Source: Janthinobacterium tructae
Lineage (GTDB): Bacteria > Pseudomonadota > Gammaproteobacteria > Burkholderiales > Burkholderiaceae_D
NCBI RefSeq assembly: GCF_006517255.1
Contig: NZ_CP041185.1
Location: 1,364,001-1,428,000 of the forward strand
DNA: 64,000 bases
Direction: 5' to 3'
The notes beneath the pieces were generated by a model, which worked only from the letters and a program-made list of their open reading frames with translations, made no database searches and was not told where the DNA came from. The translations under genes were made by a program, and so were the position numbers. Positions 27,005 through 35,470 of this stretch are shown piece after piece (the stretch's first letter is position 1; each line of letters opens with the position of its first letter).

Positions 27005-27775
27005 TCACTCCGCCCAGCTGGCCATCCACGCCTCGAAACGCGCCACCACGGCCGGCGGATTCAAGCGCGCCATCGCGCCTTCCACCGGCTCGCTGTCGCT
27101 GACCTCGAACAGCAGCACGGCTTCCTCGCGCTGCGCGGCCGTGCCAAAACAGCCTTCGGCGTCGAGCTGCGCCAGCGCCGCGATGCAAGCGTCGAACACG
27201 CCGCTGCGGAAGCTGTCGCAATCGACCTCGAATGGCAAGTCGCGGTGCGCCTGCAGCAGCAAACGGTAGGCGCTGTCGAAATACGCGCCGCCTTCGTCAA
27301 ACGCCCACTCGGCCGGGTTCCACAGCATTTCTTCGCCGTATTCCGAGGCGGCCAGCGCTTCGCGGCTATTCGCCATGCAGCCTATCGTCATGGCGCTGTC
27401 GTCGCTCACCAGCGCGAAGGCGTCGATATGCTGGTCCGGATGCGCACGTCGTACGCAGTCAAACGCCCGACGCGCGGCGTGCGCCACCAGGGTGTGCAGC
27501 AGCGCGAAATCAAAGACGGCCGGGTCGATGTCGCTCTCGCGCGCCAAGGTATGGCCATCGGCCAGGGCGGCGCGGCAATGGGCCAGGTAGGCGGCGTGCG
27601 CTTCGGCCTCGCTGGCGTAGTCCTTGCGCGTCTCTTTGCCCCACGTCATGGCCGCACCGGCGGCCGTCCACACGGTCATGCCGAACACGCGCACTTCCCG
27701 GAAGCGGGCCGCTTGATCGCCGTCAAAGGTGTAAAACAGGCTGTAATTGCTGGACATTCTGACTTTCTCGCTCAT
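27005..27775 (-). CDS. DUF4303-like protein with degenerate WGR-like N-terminus
   Basis: 256-residue soluble protein. The N-terminal part (FREVRVFGMTVWTAAGAA, then EAEAHAAYLAHCRAAL) resembles a WGR domain but lacks a clean W-G-R. The C-terminal part (IDAFALVSDDSAMTIGCMAN, then MLWNPAEWAFDEGG) resembles DUF4303, a family common near polymorphic-toxin and immunity genes. Its ATG shares one base with the LysR gene's stop (TAATG), so the two are co-transcribed; an ATG at 27757 is an alternative start. Function is unknown. Confidence 0.65.
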   Translation of the reverse strand: MSEKVRMSSNYSLFYTFDGDQAARFREVRVFGMTVWTAAGAAMTWGKETRKDYASEAEAHAAYLAHCRAALADGHTLARESDIDPAVFDFALLHTLVAHAARRAFDCVRRAHPDQHIDAFALVSDDSAMTIGCMANSREALAASEYGEEMLWNPAEWAFDEGGAYFDSAYRLLLQAHRDLPFEVDCDSFRSGVFDACIAALAQLDAEGCFGTAAQREEAVLLFEVSDSEPVEGAMARLNPPAVVARFEAWMASWAE

Positions 27776-28698
27776 TAGTCGGGGCGTATCTGCGCGGCGA
27801 AATCGCGCTGGCGGAACTGCTCCAGCAAAAAATCAACAAAGACGCGTGTCTTCGCGGGCAGCAGTTTCTTGCTGGGATAGTACACGGACAGGGGGCCGGA
27901 ATCGGCATGCCAGCCGGGCAGCAAGCGAATCAAGGCACCGCTGCGCAAGTGGGTCAGCGCATGCGGCATGGGCAGCAGCGCTACGCCAACCCCCATGACG
28001 GCCGCCTGTGCCATCGCGTCCGGGTCGTCGAAGATGGCGCGCGGACGGGATTCGGCCACGCCTTCACCGCCCTGGCCATCGCGCAGTATCCAGCTGCGCA
28101 ATCTGCCGCTGCCGGCCGAGCGGCGCGCAACGCCGTCGAATTGGGCCAAGTCCGAAGGATGCGCTGGCATGGCTTTGCCGCGCATGAAGGCGGGCGACGC
28201 CGTGGCGACGATGTGGGCGTGGCCCAGTTCGCGCGCCACCACGCCCGGCGTCAGTTCGATGCCGCCGCCGATGGCGACATCGAACCCCTCGCCGATCAAG
28301 TCCACTTGCCGGTTGTCGAAATGGCAGTCAGGAATGACGCCCGGATAGCGCGCGATGAAGTCGCCCAGCAGCGGCACCACGTAGCTGCGCCCGAACGACG
28401 GCGCCATGCTGATTTTCAGCACGCCCGCCGGCTGGCCGCCCTCTTCGGCCACGCCGGCGATCGCTTCGCGCAGGGTGGCCAGGGCGCCGCCTATCTGCTG
28501 CAGGAAACGCTCGCCGCCTTCCGTCAGAGTCAGGCGGCGCGTGCTGCGCTGGAACAGGCGCAATCCCAGGCTCGCTTCCAGCCGCGCCACGTTCTTGCTG
28601 ACGGCTGCCGGCGTCAGCCCCAGGCGGCGCGCAGCCGCCGAAAAGCTGCCCAGCTCGGCAGACAGCACAAACGATTGCAAGTGATTGAGGGCATCCAT
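27775..28698 (-). CDS. LysR-family transcriptional regulator
   Basis: 307-residue LTTR. The N-terminal winged helix is LQSFVLSAELGSFSAAARRLGLTPAAVSKNVARLE, and the substrate-binding domain (about 90-295) is of the PBP2_CrgA-like type. It is divergently transcribed from a short-chain dehydrogenase gene with a 123-bp gap, the classic layout for an LTTR controlling its neighbour, so the SDR gene is the expected target. The inducer is unknown. Confidence 0.93.
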   Translation of the reverse strand: MDALNHLQSFVLSAELGSFSAAARRLGLTPAAVSKNVARLEASLGLRLFQRSTRRLTLTEGGERFLQQIGGALATLREAIAGVAEEGGQPAGVLKISMAPSFGRSYVVPLLGDFIARYPGVIPDCHFDNRQVDLIGEGFDVAIGGGIELTPGVVARELGHAHIVATASPAFMRGKAMPAHPSDLAQFDGVARRSAGSGRLRSWILRDGQGGEGVAESRPRAIFDDPDAMAQAAVMGVGVALLPMPHALTHLRSGALIRLLPGWHADSGPLSVYYPSKKLLPAKTRVFVDFLLEQFRQRDFAAQIRPD

Positions 28699-28821
28699 GC
28701 GCCTATTTTACCCGCTCATTTGATACTTACGGTTGAAAGTGATTGTAGCGATTCATGGCTAGCGCGCTGGCAATGGAAAGCAGATACTGGCTTCCTCGAC
28801 TCTTCACACAGAAAGCCCATC

Positions 28822-29589
28822 ATGCAAACCCAAGCCACCAGCAGCACCTCTTTGCCACTGCAAGACAAGATCGCGTTTGTGACGGGCGGCTCGCGCGGCA
28901 TCGGCGCGGCCATCGTGCGCCGCCTGGCCAGCCAGGGCGCCAATGTCGTCTTCACGTATCAAAGCTCGGCCGCCGAAGCGCAGGCGCTGGCCGCCACTGT
29001 GGAAGCGGCCGGCGGCAAGGCCCATGGCGTGCAAGCCGATGCGGCCGACGCCGCAGCCCTGACGGCGGCGATCGACAAGGTGGCGGCGCAGTTTGGCCGT
29101 ATCGATATCCTCGTCAACAATGCGGGCGTGTTCCTGCCCGGCGCCATCGACGATTTTTCGCTGGCAGACTTCGACAAGACCTTGAACGTCAACGTGCGCG
29201 CCGTGTTCGTCGCCATCAAGGCGGCCGTGGCGCACATGCAGACGGGCGGGCGCATCATCAACATCGGCAGCACGAATGCGCACCGCATGCCGTTCGGCGG
29301 CGCGGCCGCCTACGCCATGAGCAAATCGGCGCTGATCGGCCTGACGCAAGGCCTGTCGCGCGACCTGGGCCCGCGCGGCATCACCATCAACAATGTGGAA
29401 CCTGGCCCCGTCGCCACCGACATGAACCCGCCGACGGGCGACTTCGCCAACCTGATGCACGGCCTGATGGCCCTGCCCCGCCACGGCACGGCCGATGAAA
29501 TCGCCGGCATGGTAGCTTACCTGGCCAGCGCGGAAGCGGCATTCGTCACGGGCGCCGGGCTGAAGATCGATGGCGGCTTCGCGGCGTAA
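28822..29589 (+). CDS. Short-chain dehydrogenase/reductase (FabG-like)
   Basis: 255-residue NAD(P)-dependent oxidoreductase. The cofactor motif TGGSRGIGAAIVRRLA is at about residue 21. NNAG occurs within IDILVNNAGVFLPG, and the catalytic Ser/Tyr/Lys in IGSTNAHRMPFGGAAAYAMSKSA. The C-terminal signature is VTGAGLKIDGGFAA. The ATG at 28822 gives a normal SDR length; the frame is open far upstream, but that stretch is antisense to lysR. Substrate unknown; probably regulated by the divergent LysR protein. Confidence 0.93.
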   Translation: MQTQATSSTSLPLQDKIAFVTGGSRGIGAAIVRRLASQGANVVFTYQSSAAEAQALAATVEAAGGKAHGVQADAADAAALTAAIDKVAAQFGRIDILVNNAGVFLPGAIDDFSLADFDKTLNVNVRAVFVAIKAAVAHMQTGGRIINIGSTNAHRMPFGGAAAYAMSKSALIGLTQGLSRDLGPRGITINNVEPGPVATDMNPPTGDFANLMHGLMALPRHGTADEIAGMVAYLASAEAAFVTGAGLKIDGGFAA

Positions 29590-29622
29590 AAAAAGGGGGG
29601 CAGACCGTTTGGGTCTGACCCC
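29588..29622 (-). terminator. Rho-independent terminator of the dehydrogenase operon
   Basis: On the minus strand a stem formed by GGGG-TCAGACC and GGTCTG-CCCC (29596-29622, four-base loop, one mismatch) is followed by seven T (29588-29594), 18 bases after the cytochrome stop codon. It sits against the stop codon of the convergent SDR gene. Confidence 0.85.
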
Positions 29623-29639
29623 AGCCTCCGCTTCTGGGC

Positions 29640-31031
29640 TTACACCGCCTTGCGCCGGCGTCCGCGCCACCACAGCAGCAAGGCCAGCAGCACCAGCACG
29701 CCGACGATGATGCCCGCGCGGGCCAGGCCGATCAGGTTCGAGGCAGGACCGCCGTTGCGCAAGGTCGTCACCTGTTCCGCCGTCACCTTGACATCGGGAT
29801 TGCCGTACATCTTCTGCACGTAATTGCCGAGGGTGACGATCTGCTCGTCCGACAGGGTCTGACGGAAGGCGGGCATCAAATGTCCGCTGCCACCATCCTG
29901 CCGCTCCACGCCATCGAGTATCGCCATCACCAGGTTGTTGCTGTTGCTGCGGCCCGTCACCGAGTTATGGAACAGCGGCGGCAAGCTGCCGTCGAAACTG
30001 CCCTCGCCCCTGGCCTGGTGGCAGCTGGCGCACTGCGCATCGTACAGCTGCGCACCCGACATCTGGTTCAGGTTTTGCGGCAGCGGCACGCCACGGATGG
30101 CATTCAACTCGTCGCCAGCCTTGCCCCATTGCGTCACCGGCTGCGTGTCCGCCTTGTCGCGGATGGCGGGCACGCTCTTGATGTAGTGCGCGATGGCGTT
30201 CAGATCCGCATCGCTCAGGTGCTTCAGGCTATGGTCGATGGCTTCGGCCATCGGTCCGGCCGCCTGCGCCTTGTTGGCCGCGCGGCCCGTGCGCAGGTAG
30301 CCGGCCAGCTCCTGCTGGCTCCAGCTGCCGATGCCGCTGTTGACGTCCGAGGTGATGTTCGGCGCGTACCACGTACCCAGGTCGGCCCCGCCCAGCTCCT
30401 TCGACAACTGCTCGGCCATCAGCGCATTGCGCGGCGTGTGGCAGGTGGTGCAATGGGCCAGACCTTGCGCCAGGTAGGCGCCGCGGTTCCACTCCATGCT
30501 TTTCGACGCATCGGCCACGAACGGTTTCTTGTCGAGGAAGAGCATATTCCAGAGCGCCATCGACATGCGGATATTGAACGGGAACGGCAAGTCCGTCTTT
30601 TGCGCCGGCGCCGTATCGACCGCCGCCACGCCATGCATGAAGTAGGCGTACAGGGAGGCCGTGTCGTCATCCGTCACCTTGGCGTAGGCCGTGTAGGGCA
30701 TGGCCGGATACAGGTGCGCGCCGTCGGCCCGCACACCGTGGCGCACGGCGTCGGAGAACTGCGCCAGCGTGTAGTTGCCGATGCCATGCGTTGTCGATGG
30801 CGTGATGTTGGTGGCAACGATGGCGCCCAATGGCGTGGCCAGGGCCAGCCCGCCCGCCATCGGTTTGCCGCCAGGCACGCTATGGCAGGCGATGCAGTCG
30901 CCCGCCGTGGCCAGGTAGCGGCCACGTTCGATCGCCTGCACGTCCGCGCCAGGAGCTTGCTCCGCCAGCACCGGCAAGGCCACGAGGGACAGCATGGCGG
31001 CGCCCGCCGCCTGTCGGAACGCCGCCATCAT
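29640..31031 (-). CDS. Tri-haem cytochrome c subunit of membrane FAD-dependent dehydrogenase
   Basis: 463-residue periplasmic electron-transfer subunit. A Sec signal (AAMLSLVALPVLA) is followed by three CxxCH haem sites: CIACH near the N-terminus, CTTCH in the middle and CASCH in the last third. A C-terminal membrane anchor follows (LIGLARAGIIVGVLVLLALLLWW, with a basic tail). This is the architecture of the beta/cytochrome subunit of gluconate, sorbitol or FAD-glucose dehydrogenases, passing electrons to ubiquinone. Its ATG at 31031 overlaps the GMC subunit stop as ATGA. Confidence 0.92.
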   Translation of the reverse strand: MMAAFRQAAGAAMLSLVALPVLAEQAPGADVQAIERGRYLATAGDCIACHSVPGGKPMAGGLALATPLGAIVATNITPSTTHGIGNYTLAQFSDAVRHGVRADGAHLYPAMPYTAYAKVTDDDTASLYAYFMHGVAAVDTAPAQKTDLPFPFNIRMSMALWNMLFLDKKPFVADASKSMEWNRGAYLAQGLAHCTTCHTPRNALMAEQLSKELGGADLGTWYAPNITSDVNSGIGSWSQQELAGYLRTGRAANKAQAAGPMAEAIDHSLKHLSDADLNAIAHYIKSVPAIRDKADTQPVTQWGKAGDELNAIRGVPLPQNLNQMSGAQLYDAQCASCHQARGEGSFDGSLPPLFHNSVTGRSNSNNLVMAILDGVERQDGGSGHLMPAFRQTLSDEQIVTLGNYVQKMYGNPDVKVTAEQVTTLRNGGPASNLIGLARAGIIVGVLVLLALLLWWRGRRRKAV

Positions 31032-32638
31032 GCTGTTCCTCCCTGTTGTTCGTCGAGGATATGCTTGACGGTGCGCAAGGCCACAGCCAGGCCGTTTTCC
31101 GTCGAATTGCAGGTGCCGGACGTGGGCAGCACGCCGGTACTGCACAGGAACAGGTTGGCATGGTCGAAGGTGCGGCCCCACTGGTCGCACACGGCCTTGG
31201 CCGGATCGGCGCCCATCGACAGGGTGCCGCAGATGTGCTGATTGTTGGCGAACACGCCTTCCTTGCTGTGGCGCAGATTGGTGCCGCCCATCAGCCTGGC
31301 GATGTGCTCGAAATCCTGCTTCGAGCGCTCGTGGCCCCGCTTGGTGTACTCGTCGATCGCATAGTGCGCCTGCGGCTTGGGAATGCCCATGGCGTCCTTT
31401 TCGCTGCTCAGGGCGATGCGATTTTCCGGGTTCGGCAGCACTTCCAGCACGTTTTTCAGGCTCATTTCGCGGGCCGAGCGGAAACGCAGCTGCTGTTCGA
31501 ATTCGGCGCCAAAGACGCCCTTGCCGATCAATTCCCTGGTGGCGCCATCGACGCGCGAGATATTCGTGAAGTCCAGGCGGTATGGCGAATGCTGGCTGCG
31601 GAAGTCGCCGTCGCGCATGGTGTTGATGGAATTGGGGCTTTGCGGGCCCCGGCCCAGCCACAGGTCTTCATCGGCGTCGAAGGCGATCGAGGTGCTCGGG
31701 TGGTCCATCAGGTTGCGGCCCACCATGTCGCTGCTGTTGGCCAGGCCATTCGGGTATTTGTCCGAGGCGGAAACGAGCAGCAAACGGGGGCTTTCGATGC
31801 CGTTGGCGGCCAGGATGAAGGTCTTGGCCGTGACCCGGTGGCTGTTCTTGTCGACGTCGTAATACAGCGCGGCCGTGATGCGGCCCTGCGCGTCATGTTC
31901 CAGCTTGTAGACGTTGGCATTGCACACGATCTTCACGCCCGCGTCTTCCGCCTGCTGCGCGGCGATGCCGCCATGGTATTGCGCGTCGATGGGGCAGATA
32001 GGCTGGCAGCTGTTGTTGCCGCAGCAGGCGGGGCGGCCATCGTAGCTGACGCTGTTGCGCGCCACCGTATTGCCGACCACCTTGAACGACGGGTCGAGGC
32101 GCTCGCGGATGCGGCGCATGGCATACGGCTCCGTCACGGCATCCATCGGGAATGGCTGCTTGCGCGGCGAACCCGTGTTATCGGCCCCGGAAACGCCCAT
32201 GATGTCTTCCGCTTCCTGGTAGAACGGTTCCAGGTCTGCGTAGCTGAGGGGCCAGTCGACGCCCACGCCATACAGCGTATGGATGCGGAAGTCGTTCGGC
32301 ACATTGCGCCACGCCTGCGCGGCCCAGTGCCACGAGGTGCCGCCGAACTGGCGGATATATTCGGCCGGATACGGATACGGACCGGCCTGCACCAGGTAGC
32401 CGTTGTCCTTCGGCTGGTAGATCGGGTGCGGCGCCGTGGCCACCGATGGATAGGGCGACATCCAGTCGCTGCGGCGCGTCGTGTTGCGGAAACGGGCGAC
32501 GATTTCGCCGCGCGACACGCGCGGACCCGCTTCCAGGATCAGCACCGAGGCACCCGCCAGCGCCAGCTTGCGCGCGGCCAGGGAGCCGATGATGCCGGAA
32601 CCGATGACGAGGTAATCGGCGGAGAGTTCTTCAGCCAT
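31028..32638 (-). CDS. GMC-family FAD-dependent dehydrogenase, catalytic subunit
   Basis: 536-residue flavoprotein. The FAD-binding motif DYLVIGSGIIGSLAARKLA is at residue 8. The cluster CCGNNSCQPIC has Cys205, 206, 211 and 215, the spacing found in bacterial FAD-glucose/sorbitol/gluconate dehydrogenases that carry an Fe-S cluster. The catalytic His/Asn region is HICGTLSMGADP and CNSTENGLAVALRT. It lacks its own export signal and should ride with the Tat-exported gamma subunit. It oxidises a sugar, sugar acid or polyol; which one is not clear. Ten bases separate it from the gamma gene. Confidence 0.93.
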   Translation of the reverse strand: MAEELSADYLVIGSGIIGSLAARKLALAGASVLILEAGPRVSRGEIVARFRNTTRRSDWMSPYPSVATAPHPIYQPKDNGYLVQAGPYPYPAEYIRQFGGTSWHWAAQAWRNVPNDFRIHTLYGVGVDWPLSYADLEPFYQEAEDIMGVSGADNTGSPRKQPFPMDAVTEPYAMRRIRERLDPSFKVVGNTVARNSVSYDGRPACCGNNSCQPICPIDAQYHGGIAAQQAEDAGVKIVCNANVYKLEHDAQGRITAALYYDVDKNSHRVTAKTFILAANGIESPRLLLVSASDKYPNGLANSSDMVGRNLMDHPSTSIAFDADEDLWLGRGPQSPNSINTMRDGDFRSQHSPYRLDFTNISRVDGATRELIGKGVFGAEFEQQLRFRSAREMSLKNVLEVLPNPENRIALSSEKDAMGIPKPQAHYAIDEYTKRGHERSKQDFEHIARLMGGTNLRHSKEGVFANNQHICGTLSMGADPAKAVCDQWGRTFDHANLFLCSTGVLPTSGTCNSTENGLAVALRTVKHILDEQQGGTA

Positions 32639-32647
32639 GATGGCTCC

Positions 32648-33172
32648 TTAAATTGGTTTTCTGGCCCAGCTGCCGTAGGCGCCGTAGGAATACGTGGGAG
32701 GCTTGAGCACGTCGGCCACGACGGCCGCGTTCAGCGCCTGCTCGTAGGCGACGCAGACAGCCGCCTCGCCAGTGCCGACGATGCCCAGGTACCAGGCGCT
32801 GGCGATCTGGCGCGGCAAGGCCGCCAGCGGCGCCTGGGCCGGGTCGAGTGCGTCGAGCGCTTCCTGCAGGCCGGCCGCCTGCAGACCCTGCGCATTGATC
32901 AGGTTCAGCAGCGCGCGCACCTTGGCGGGAAAGGCGGCGTCCTGCGCCACCAGCGCGTCATACAGGCGCCTGGCCAGCACAGGGTCGAGCACCTGGCGCC
33001 CCACCAGCATGGCCGACACGCCGAGGAAGGCGCCCTGCTCCGCATTGGCGACCGGTTCGGCCAGCGCCCAGGGAATCAGCGCCGCGGCCGAAGCCGACAG
33101 CAAGCCGGCCAGCACCATGCGGCGGCCGGGATTGAGAGGGCCGCGGCCCTCCTTATTGTGTGTAGCGTCCAA
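32648..33172 (-). CDS. Tat-exported gamma subunit of sugar/polyol dehydrogenase
   Basis: About 174-residue small subunit carrying the twin-arginine signal (NPGRRMVLAGLLSASAAALIPWAL) that exports the partner flavoprotein. The mature part ends with the family motif TYSYGAYGSWARKPI. The start is a TTG at 33172, supported by GGGAG six bases upstream. The longer frame from TTG 33196 begins almost at the preceding porin stop and has no ribosome-binding site. First of three genes gamma-alpha-cytochrome. Confidence 0.88.
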   Translation of the reverse strand: MDATHNKEGRGPLNPGRRMVLAGLLSASAAALIPWALAEPVANAEQGAFLGVSAMLVGRQVLDPVLARRLYDALVAQDAAFPAKVRALLNLINAQGLQAAGLQEALDALDPAQAPLAALPRQIASAWYLGIVGTGEAAVCVAYEQALNAAVVADVLKPPTYSYGAYGSWARKPI

Positions 33173-33200
33173 TTGAAGCTCCCGTGAGTTCAGCAACCGT

Positions 33201-34367
33201 TCAGAAAGAATGCTTGAGACCGACCATCACCACCGTCTGCCCGCCGTTCGACGATGGCGTGCCGTTTTGCGAATCGCCGACCGAGGCGACGGCATCGATG
33301 ATGGCGCCGCCCTGGCCCAGGGTCTGGCCGCGCGCCAGTTGTCGCGCTTCGATCAGGTAGATGGCCGTGCGCTTGGACAGCGCGTAATTCTGTTCGAACG
33401 ACAGTTGGCGGTAACGCGCGCGGTCCGACACGCCGTTGGCGCGGCTGGCGTAGGTGTCGCTGTAGCCGGCGGACAGGAACCACTGCGGCGTCAGCTGGTA
33501 GCTCGAGATCAGGCCTGCCGTGTTGAAGATGGCCGTGTCGCGGAAGGCCGAGCGGCTGCCCGCCTGGTATTGCACATTGCTGGCATTGGCGCCCACCATC
33601 CACTTGCCCATGGTGTAGCGCGCGCTGGCGGCGATGAATGCGATGCTTTCCGCCGAAGCGTATCCCTGATTGATGGCGGAGATGCCGAAGCTGCCAGACG
33701 CGCTGTCGCTCCAGCCGGCGCCATTCTGTCCATTTTTTAGTTTCAGGTAGCCGAGCGCGAATTCGGCCGGCGAGGTGCTGTACTTGACGGCGGCGCTGAA
33801 GCTGCTGCCCACGGCATTGCCGTCGGCCGCTTCGCCAAAGCCGTATTGCGCGCTGGCCTGCAGGCCGCGCCAGGCGGGCATGCTGTAGGTGACGGAATTG
33901 CTGATGCGCACGGTCGTATCGAGCCCGTCGATATCGCCAGGATGAGCGCCGGTAGCGCCCGTCAAAACGTTGCTCGATGCCAGGGAACCCACCAGCAGAT
34001 AGTACGGCGTGTACTGGCGGCCGGCCGTCAGGGTGCCGTAGGCGTTCGATTGCAGGCCCACGTAGGCCTGGCGGTTGAACAGGGAGCCGGCCGAACTCTG
34101 TGCACCCGTGTCGCTTTCAAAGCCGTTTTCCAGCAGGAACAGCGCCTTCAGGTCACCGCCCAGGTCTTCCACGCCCTGGAAACCGATCTTGCTGGCGGAC
34201 AAGTTACCGCTGCGCATATAGGTGTTCGACTTGCCGCCCTGGTTGCTCGCGTAGGCGGTAGCCGCATCGACCACGCCGTAAATGGTGACATTGCTTTGGG
34301 CGCAAACGTTTGCGCCGATGAGCGTGGAGGCGGCCAGCGCCGCAGCGCACATGCATGGTGTGTTCAT
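33201..34367 (-). CDS. Gram-negative porin (Porin_4 type)
   Basis: 388-residue outer-membrane trimeric-porin homologue. The signal peptide MNTPCMCAAALAASTLIGANVCAQ is followed by the typical SNVTIYGVVDAATAY strand, the GFQGVEDLGGDLKALFLLE segment, the NRQAYVGLQS region and the C-terminal VGLKHSF ending in Phe. The start at 34367 has AGGA close upstream. It lies just upstream of the dehydrogenase operon on the same strand (28-bp gap to the gamma start), so it may supply substrate to it. The promoter region contains an FNR-type box and a palindrome. Confidence 0.93.
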   Translation of the reverse strand: MNTPCMCAAALAASTLIGANVCAQSNVTIYGVVDAATAYASNQGGKSNTYMRSGNLSASKIGFQGVEDLGGDLKALFLLENGFESDTGAQSSAGSLFNRQAYVGLQSNAYGTLTAGRQYTPYYLLVGSLASSNVLTGATGAHPGDIDGLDTTVRISNSVTYSMPAWRGLQASAQYGFGEAADGNAVGSSFSAAVKYSTSPAEFALGYLKLKNGQNGAGWSDSASGSFGISAINQGYASAESIAFIAASARYTMGKWMVGANASNVQYQAGSRSAFRDTAIFNTAGLISSYQLTPQWFLSAGYSDTYASRANGVSDRARYRQLSFEQNYALSKRTAIYLIEARQLARGQTLGQGGAIIDAVASVGDSQNGTPSSNGGQTVVMVGLKHSF

Positions 34368-34486
34368 TTTTTCCTGACTTTCCTGTTTTGTTGTACGCCA
34401 GACAAGCATTGCCGCCGCAATGGCGCAATACAGGCTGTGGCGCCGCGTTGCCGCCCCATCCAGGGAGCGGGAATCCGCTGTTCTTC

Positions 34487-34500
34487 TTGATCTGGATCAA
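34487..34500. promoter_or_regulatory. Perfect FNR/ANR-type box in porin leader
   Basis: TTGATCTGGATCAA matches the FNR consensus TTGAT-N4-ATCAA exactly. Relative to the predicted porin promoter it lies just downstream of the likely transcription start, which would suit repression under oxygen limitation. Confidence 0.6.
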
Positions 34501-34509
34501 GTAGGACAA

Positions 34510-34537
34510 ATTATACGCTTATTTACTCACATGTAAG
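34510..34537 (-). promoter_or_regulatory. Predicted sigma-70 promoter of the porin gene
   Basis: On the minus strand: -35 CTTACA (34537-34532), a 16-bp spacer and a perfect -10 TATAAT (34515-34510). It precedes the porin start codon by about 145 bases. Confidence 0.6.
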
Positions 34538-34540
34538 TAA
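34523..34540. promoter_or_regulatory. 18-bp palindrome overlapping the porin -35, candidate MarR/HpaR operator
   Basis: TTACTCACATGTAAGTAA is palindromic at all but one base pair and covers the -35 element of the predicted porin promoter. Its size and symmetry fit MarR-family sites, and an HpaR-type MarR gene lies directly upstream. Confidence 0.5.
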
Positions 34541-34708
34541 TTGACTGTAGGGCGTAGTCTTATAGCAAAACTGGCAGGCGCGCGGACGCAAGCCCGGCAG
34601 GATGCGGAAAAATGCGAAACATGCATGAAAAAAGCAGCGGCGGCGCGTGTTGAAAAACACGCACCCGATAAGAGTCGGACAGAGAGGAAAACGGGCGAAA
34701 CCGGGAGG

Positions 34709-35176
34709 TCAGCGCAGGATGGCGGGCGCCACCGGCAGGGTTTCGAGGGCAATAAAGGCTTCCAGCGCGCGGCGCATGTCTTCGAACACTTGCTTGCCGT
34801 AGGCCGTTTCCAGGTGGGCATACTGCAGGTCGATGAGTTTACCCATCTGCAGCAGCAAACTGGCGCCCGCTTCCGACAGGTGCACCTTGCGCCGGCGCTG
34901 GTCGCCTTCAAACTTGCTGCGTCCGATCAAGCCGATTTCTTCCATGCGCGCCAGGATGCCGCTCATGCTGGGACTGGAAATCTGGCAGATATTGCACAGC
35001 TCGCGTGGTTCCAGCGTGGGGCTTTCGTTCAGCGCGCGCATGATGCGCCACTGCTGCTCCGTCACGCCGAAATGATTGAGGATGGGGCGGAAATGCTGGA
35101 GCAGGCTGTCGCGGGCCTTGAGCAGCAACTGCGGCATATTCGGATAGCGGATCGGCAAGTGCAAATGGAACTCCAT
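34709..35176 (-). CDS. hpaR: HpaR-type MarR-family regulator
   Basis: 155-residue winged-helix repressor. It aligns well with HpaR, the homoprotocatechuate pathway repressor: LLLKARDSLLQHFRPILNHF, GVTEQQWRIMRALNESPTLE, ISSPSMSGILARMEEIGLI and the wing SKFEGDQRRRKVHLSEAG. The start at 35176 is chosen over upstream ATG 35221; an internal ATG at 35137 would give a length closer to E. coli HpaR. No homoprotocatechuate genes are in the window. Neighbours are the porin downstream and the secretion system on the other side. A GCAAAT/ATTTGC inverted repeat at 35228-35243 may be its own operator. Confidence 0.85.
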   Translation of the reverse strand: MEFHLHLPIRYPNMPQLLLKARDSLLQHFRPILNHFGVTEQQWRIMRALNESPTLEPRELCNICQISSPSMSGILARMEEIGLIGRSKFEGDQRRRKVHLSEAGASLLLQMGKLIDLQYAHLETAYGKQVFEDMRRALEAFIALETLPVAPAILR

Positions 35177-35221
35177 GAAGATAGATGAATGCCCGCCGAT
35201 TATACGGTGCGCCGCCCCCAT

Positions 35222-35470
35222 GCGATAGCAAATCGATATTTGCGGCCAGTTTGCATGCTGCCCAAAAAAGCTGACATTTATTTTATTATTAAATAATTTA
35301 TATTTATATTTATATTATTTTACACATTTATTCTATTGTTTTTAATGAAATTTAATGTTGCTCTATTGCACATTATTTGATTCAACAAATAGTAATTATG
35401 ATCGCCCCGCATTAAAATTATTGCATCTGGAAAACTAATCCTAGGCCCGGCAAAGGGCTGCATCCTGACT
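35222..35470. other. Extremely AT-rich region upstream of the two-partner secretion genes
   Basis: About 250 bases without a gene. In 35281-35340 only 4 of 60 bases are G or C, in a window otherwise strongly GC-rich. It contains three tandem TTTATA units (35297-35314) and several A/T tracts. It must hold the tpsB promoter and the divergent hpaR promoter. Such tracts are typical binding zones for H-NS/MvaT-type silencers (inference). Confidence 0.7.

Noticed and set aside
35281..35340. AT-rich tract considered as a replication origin
   Set aside because: No DnaA-box cluster or origin-linked genes (dnaA, parAB, rep) are nearby; a promoter/silencer zone is more likely.
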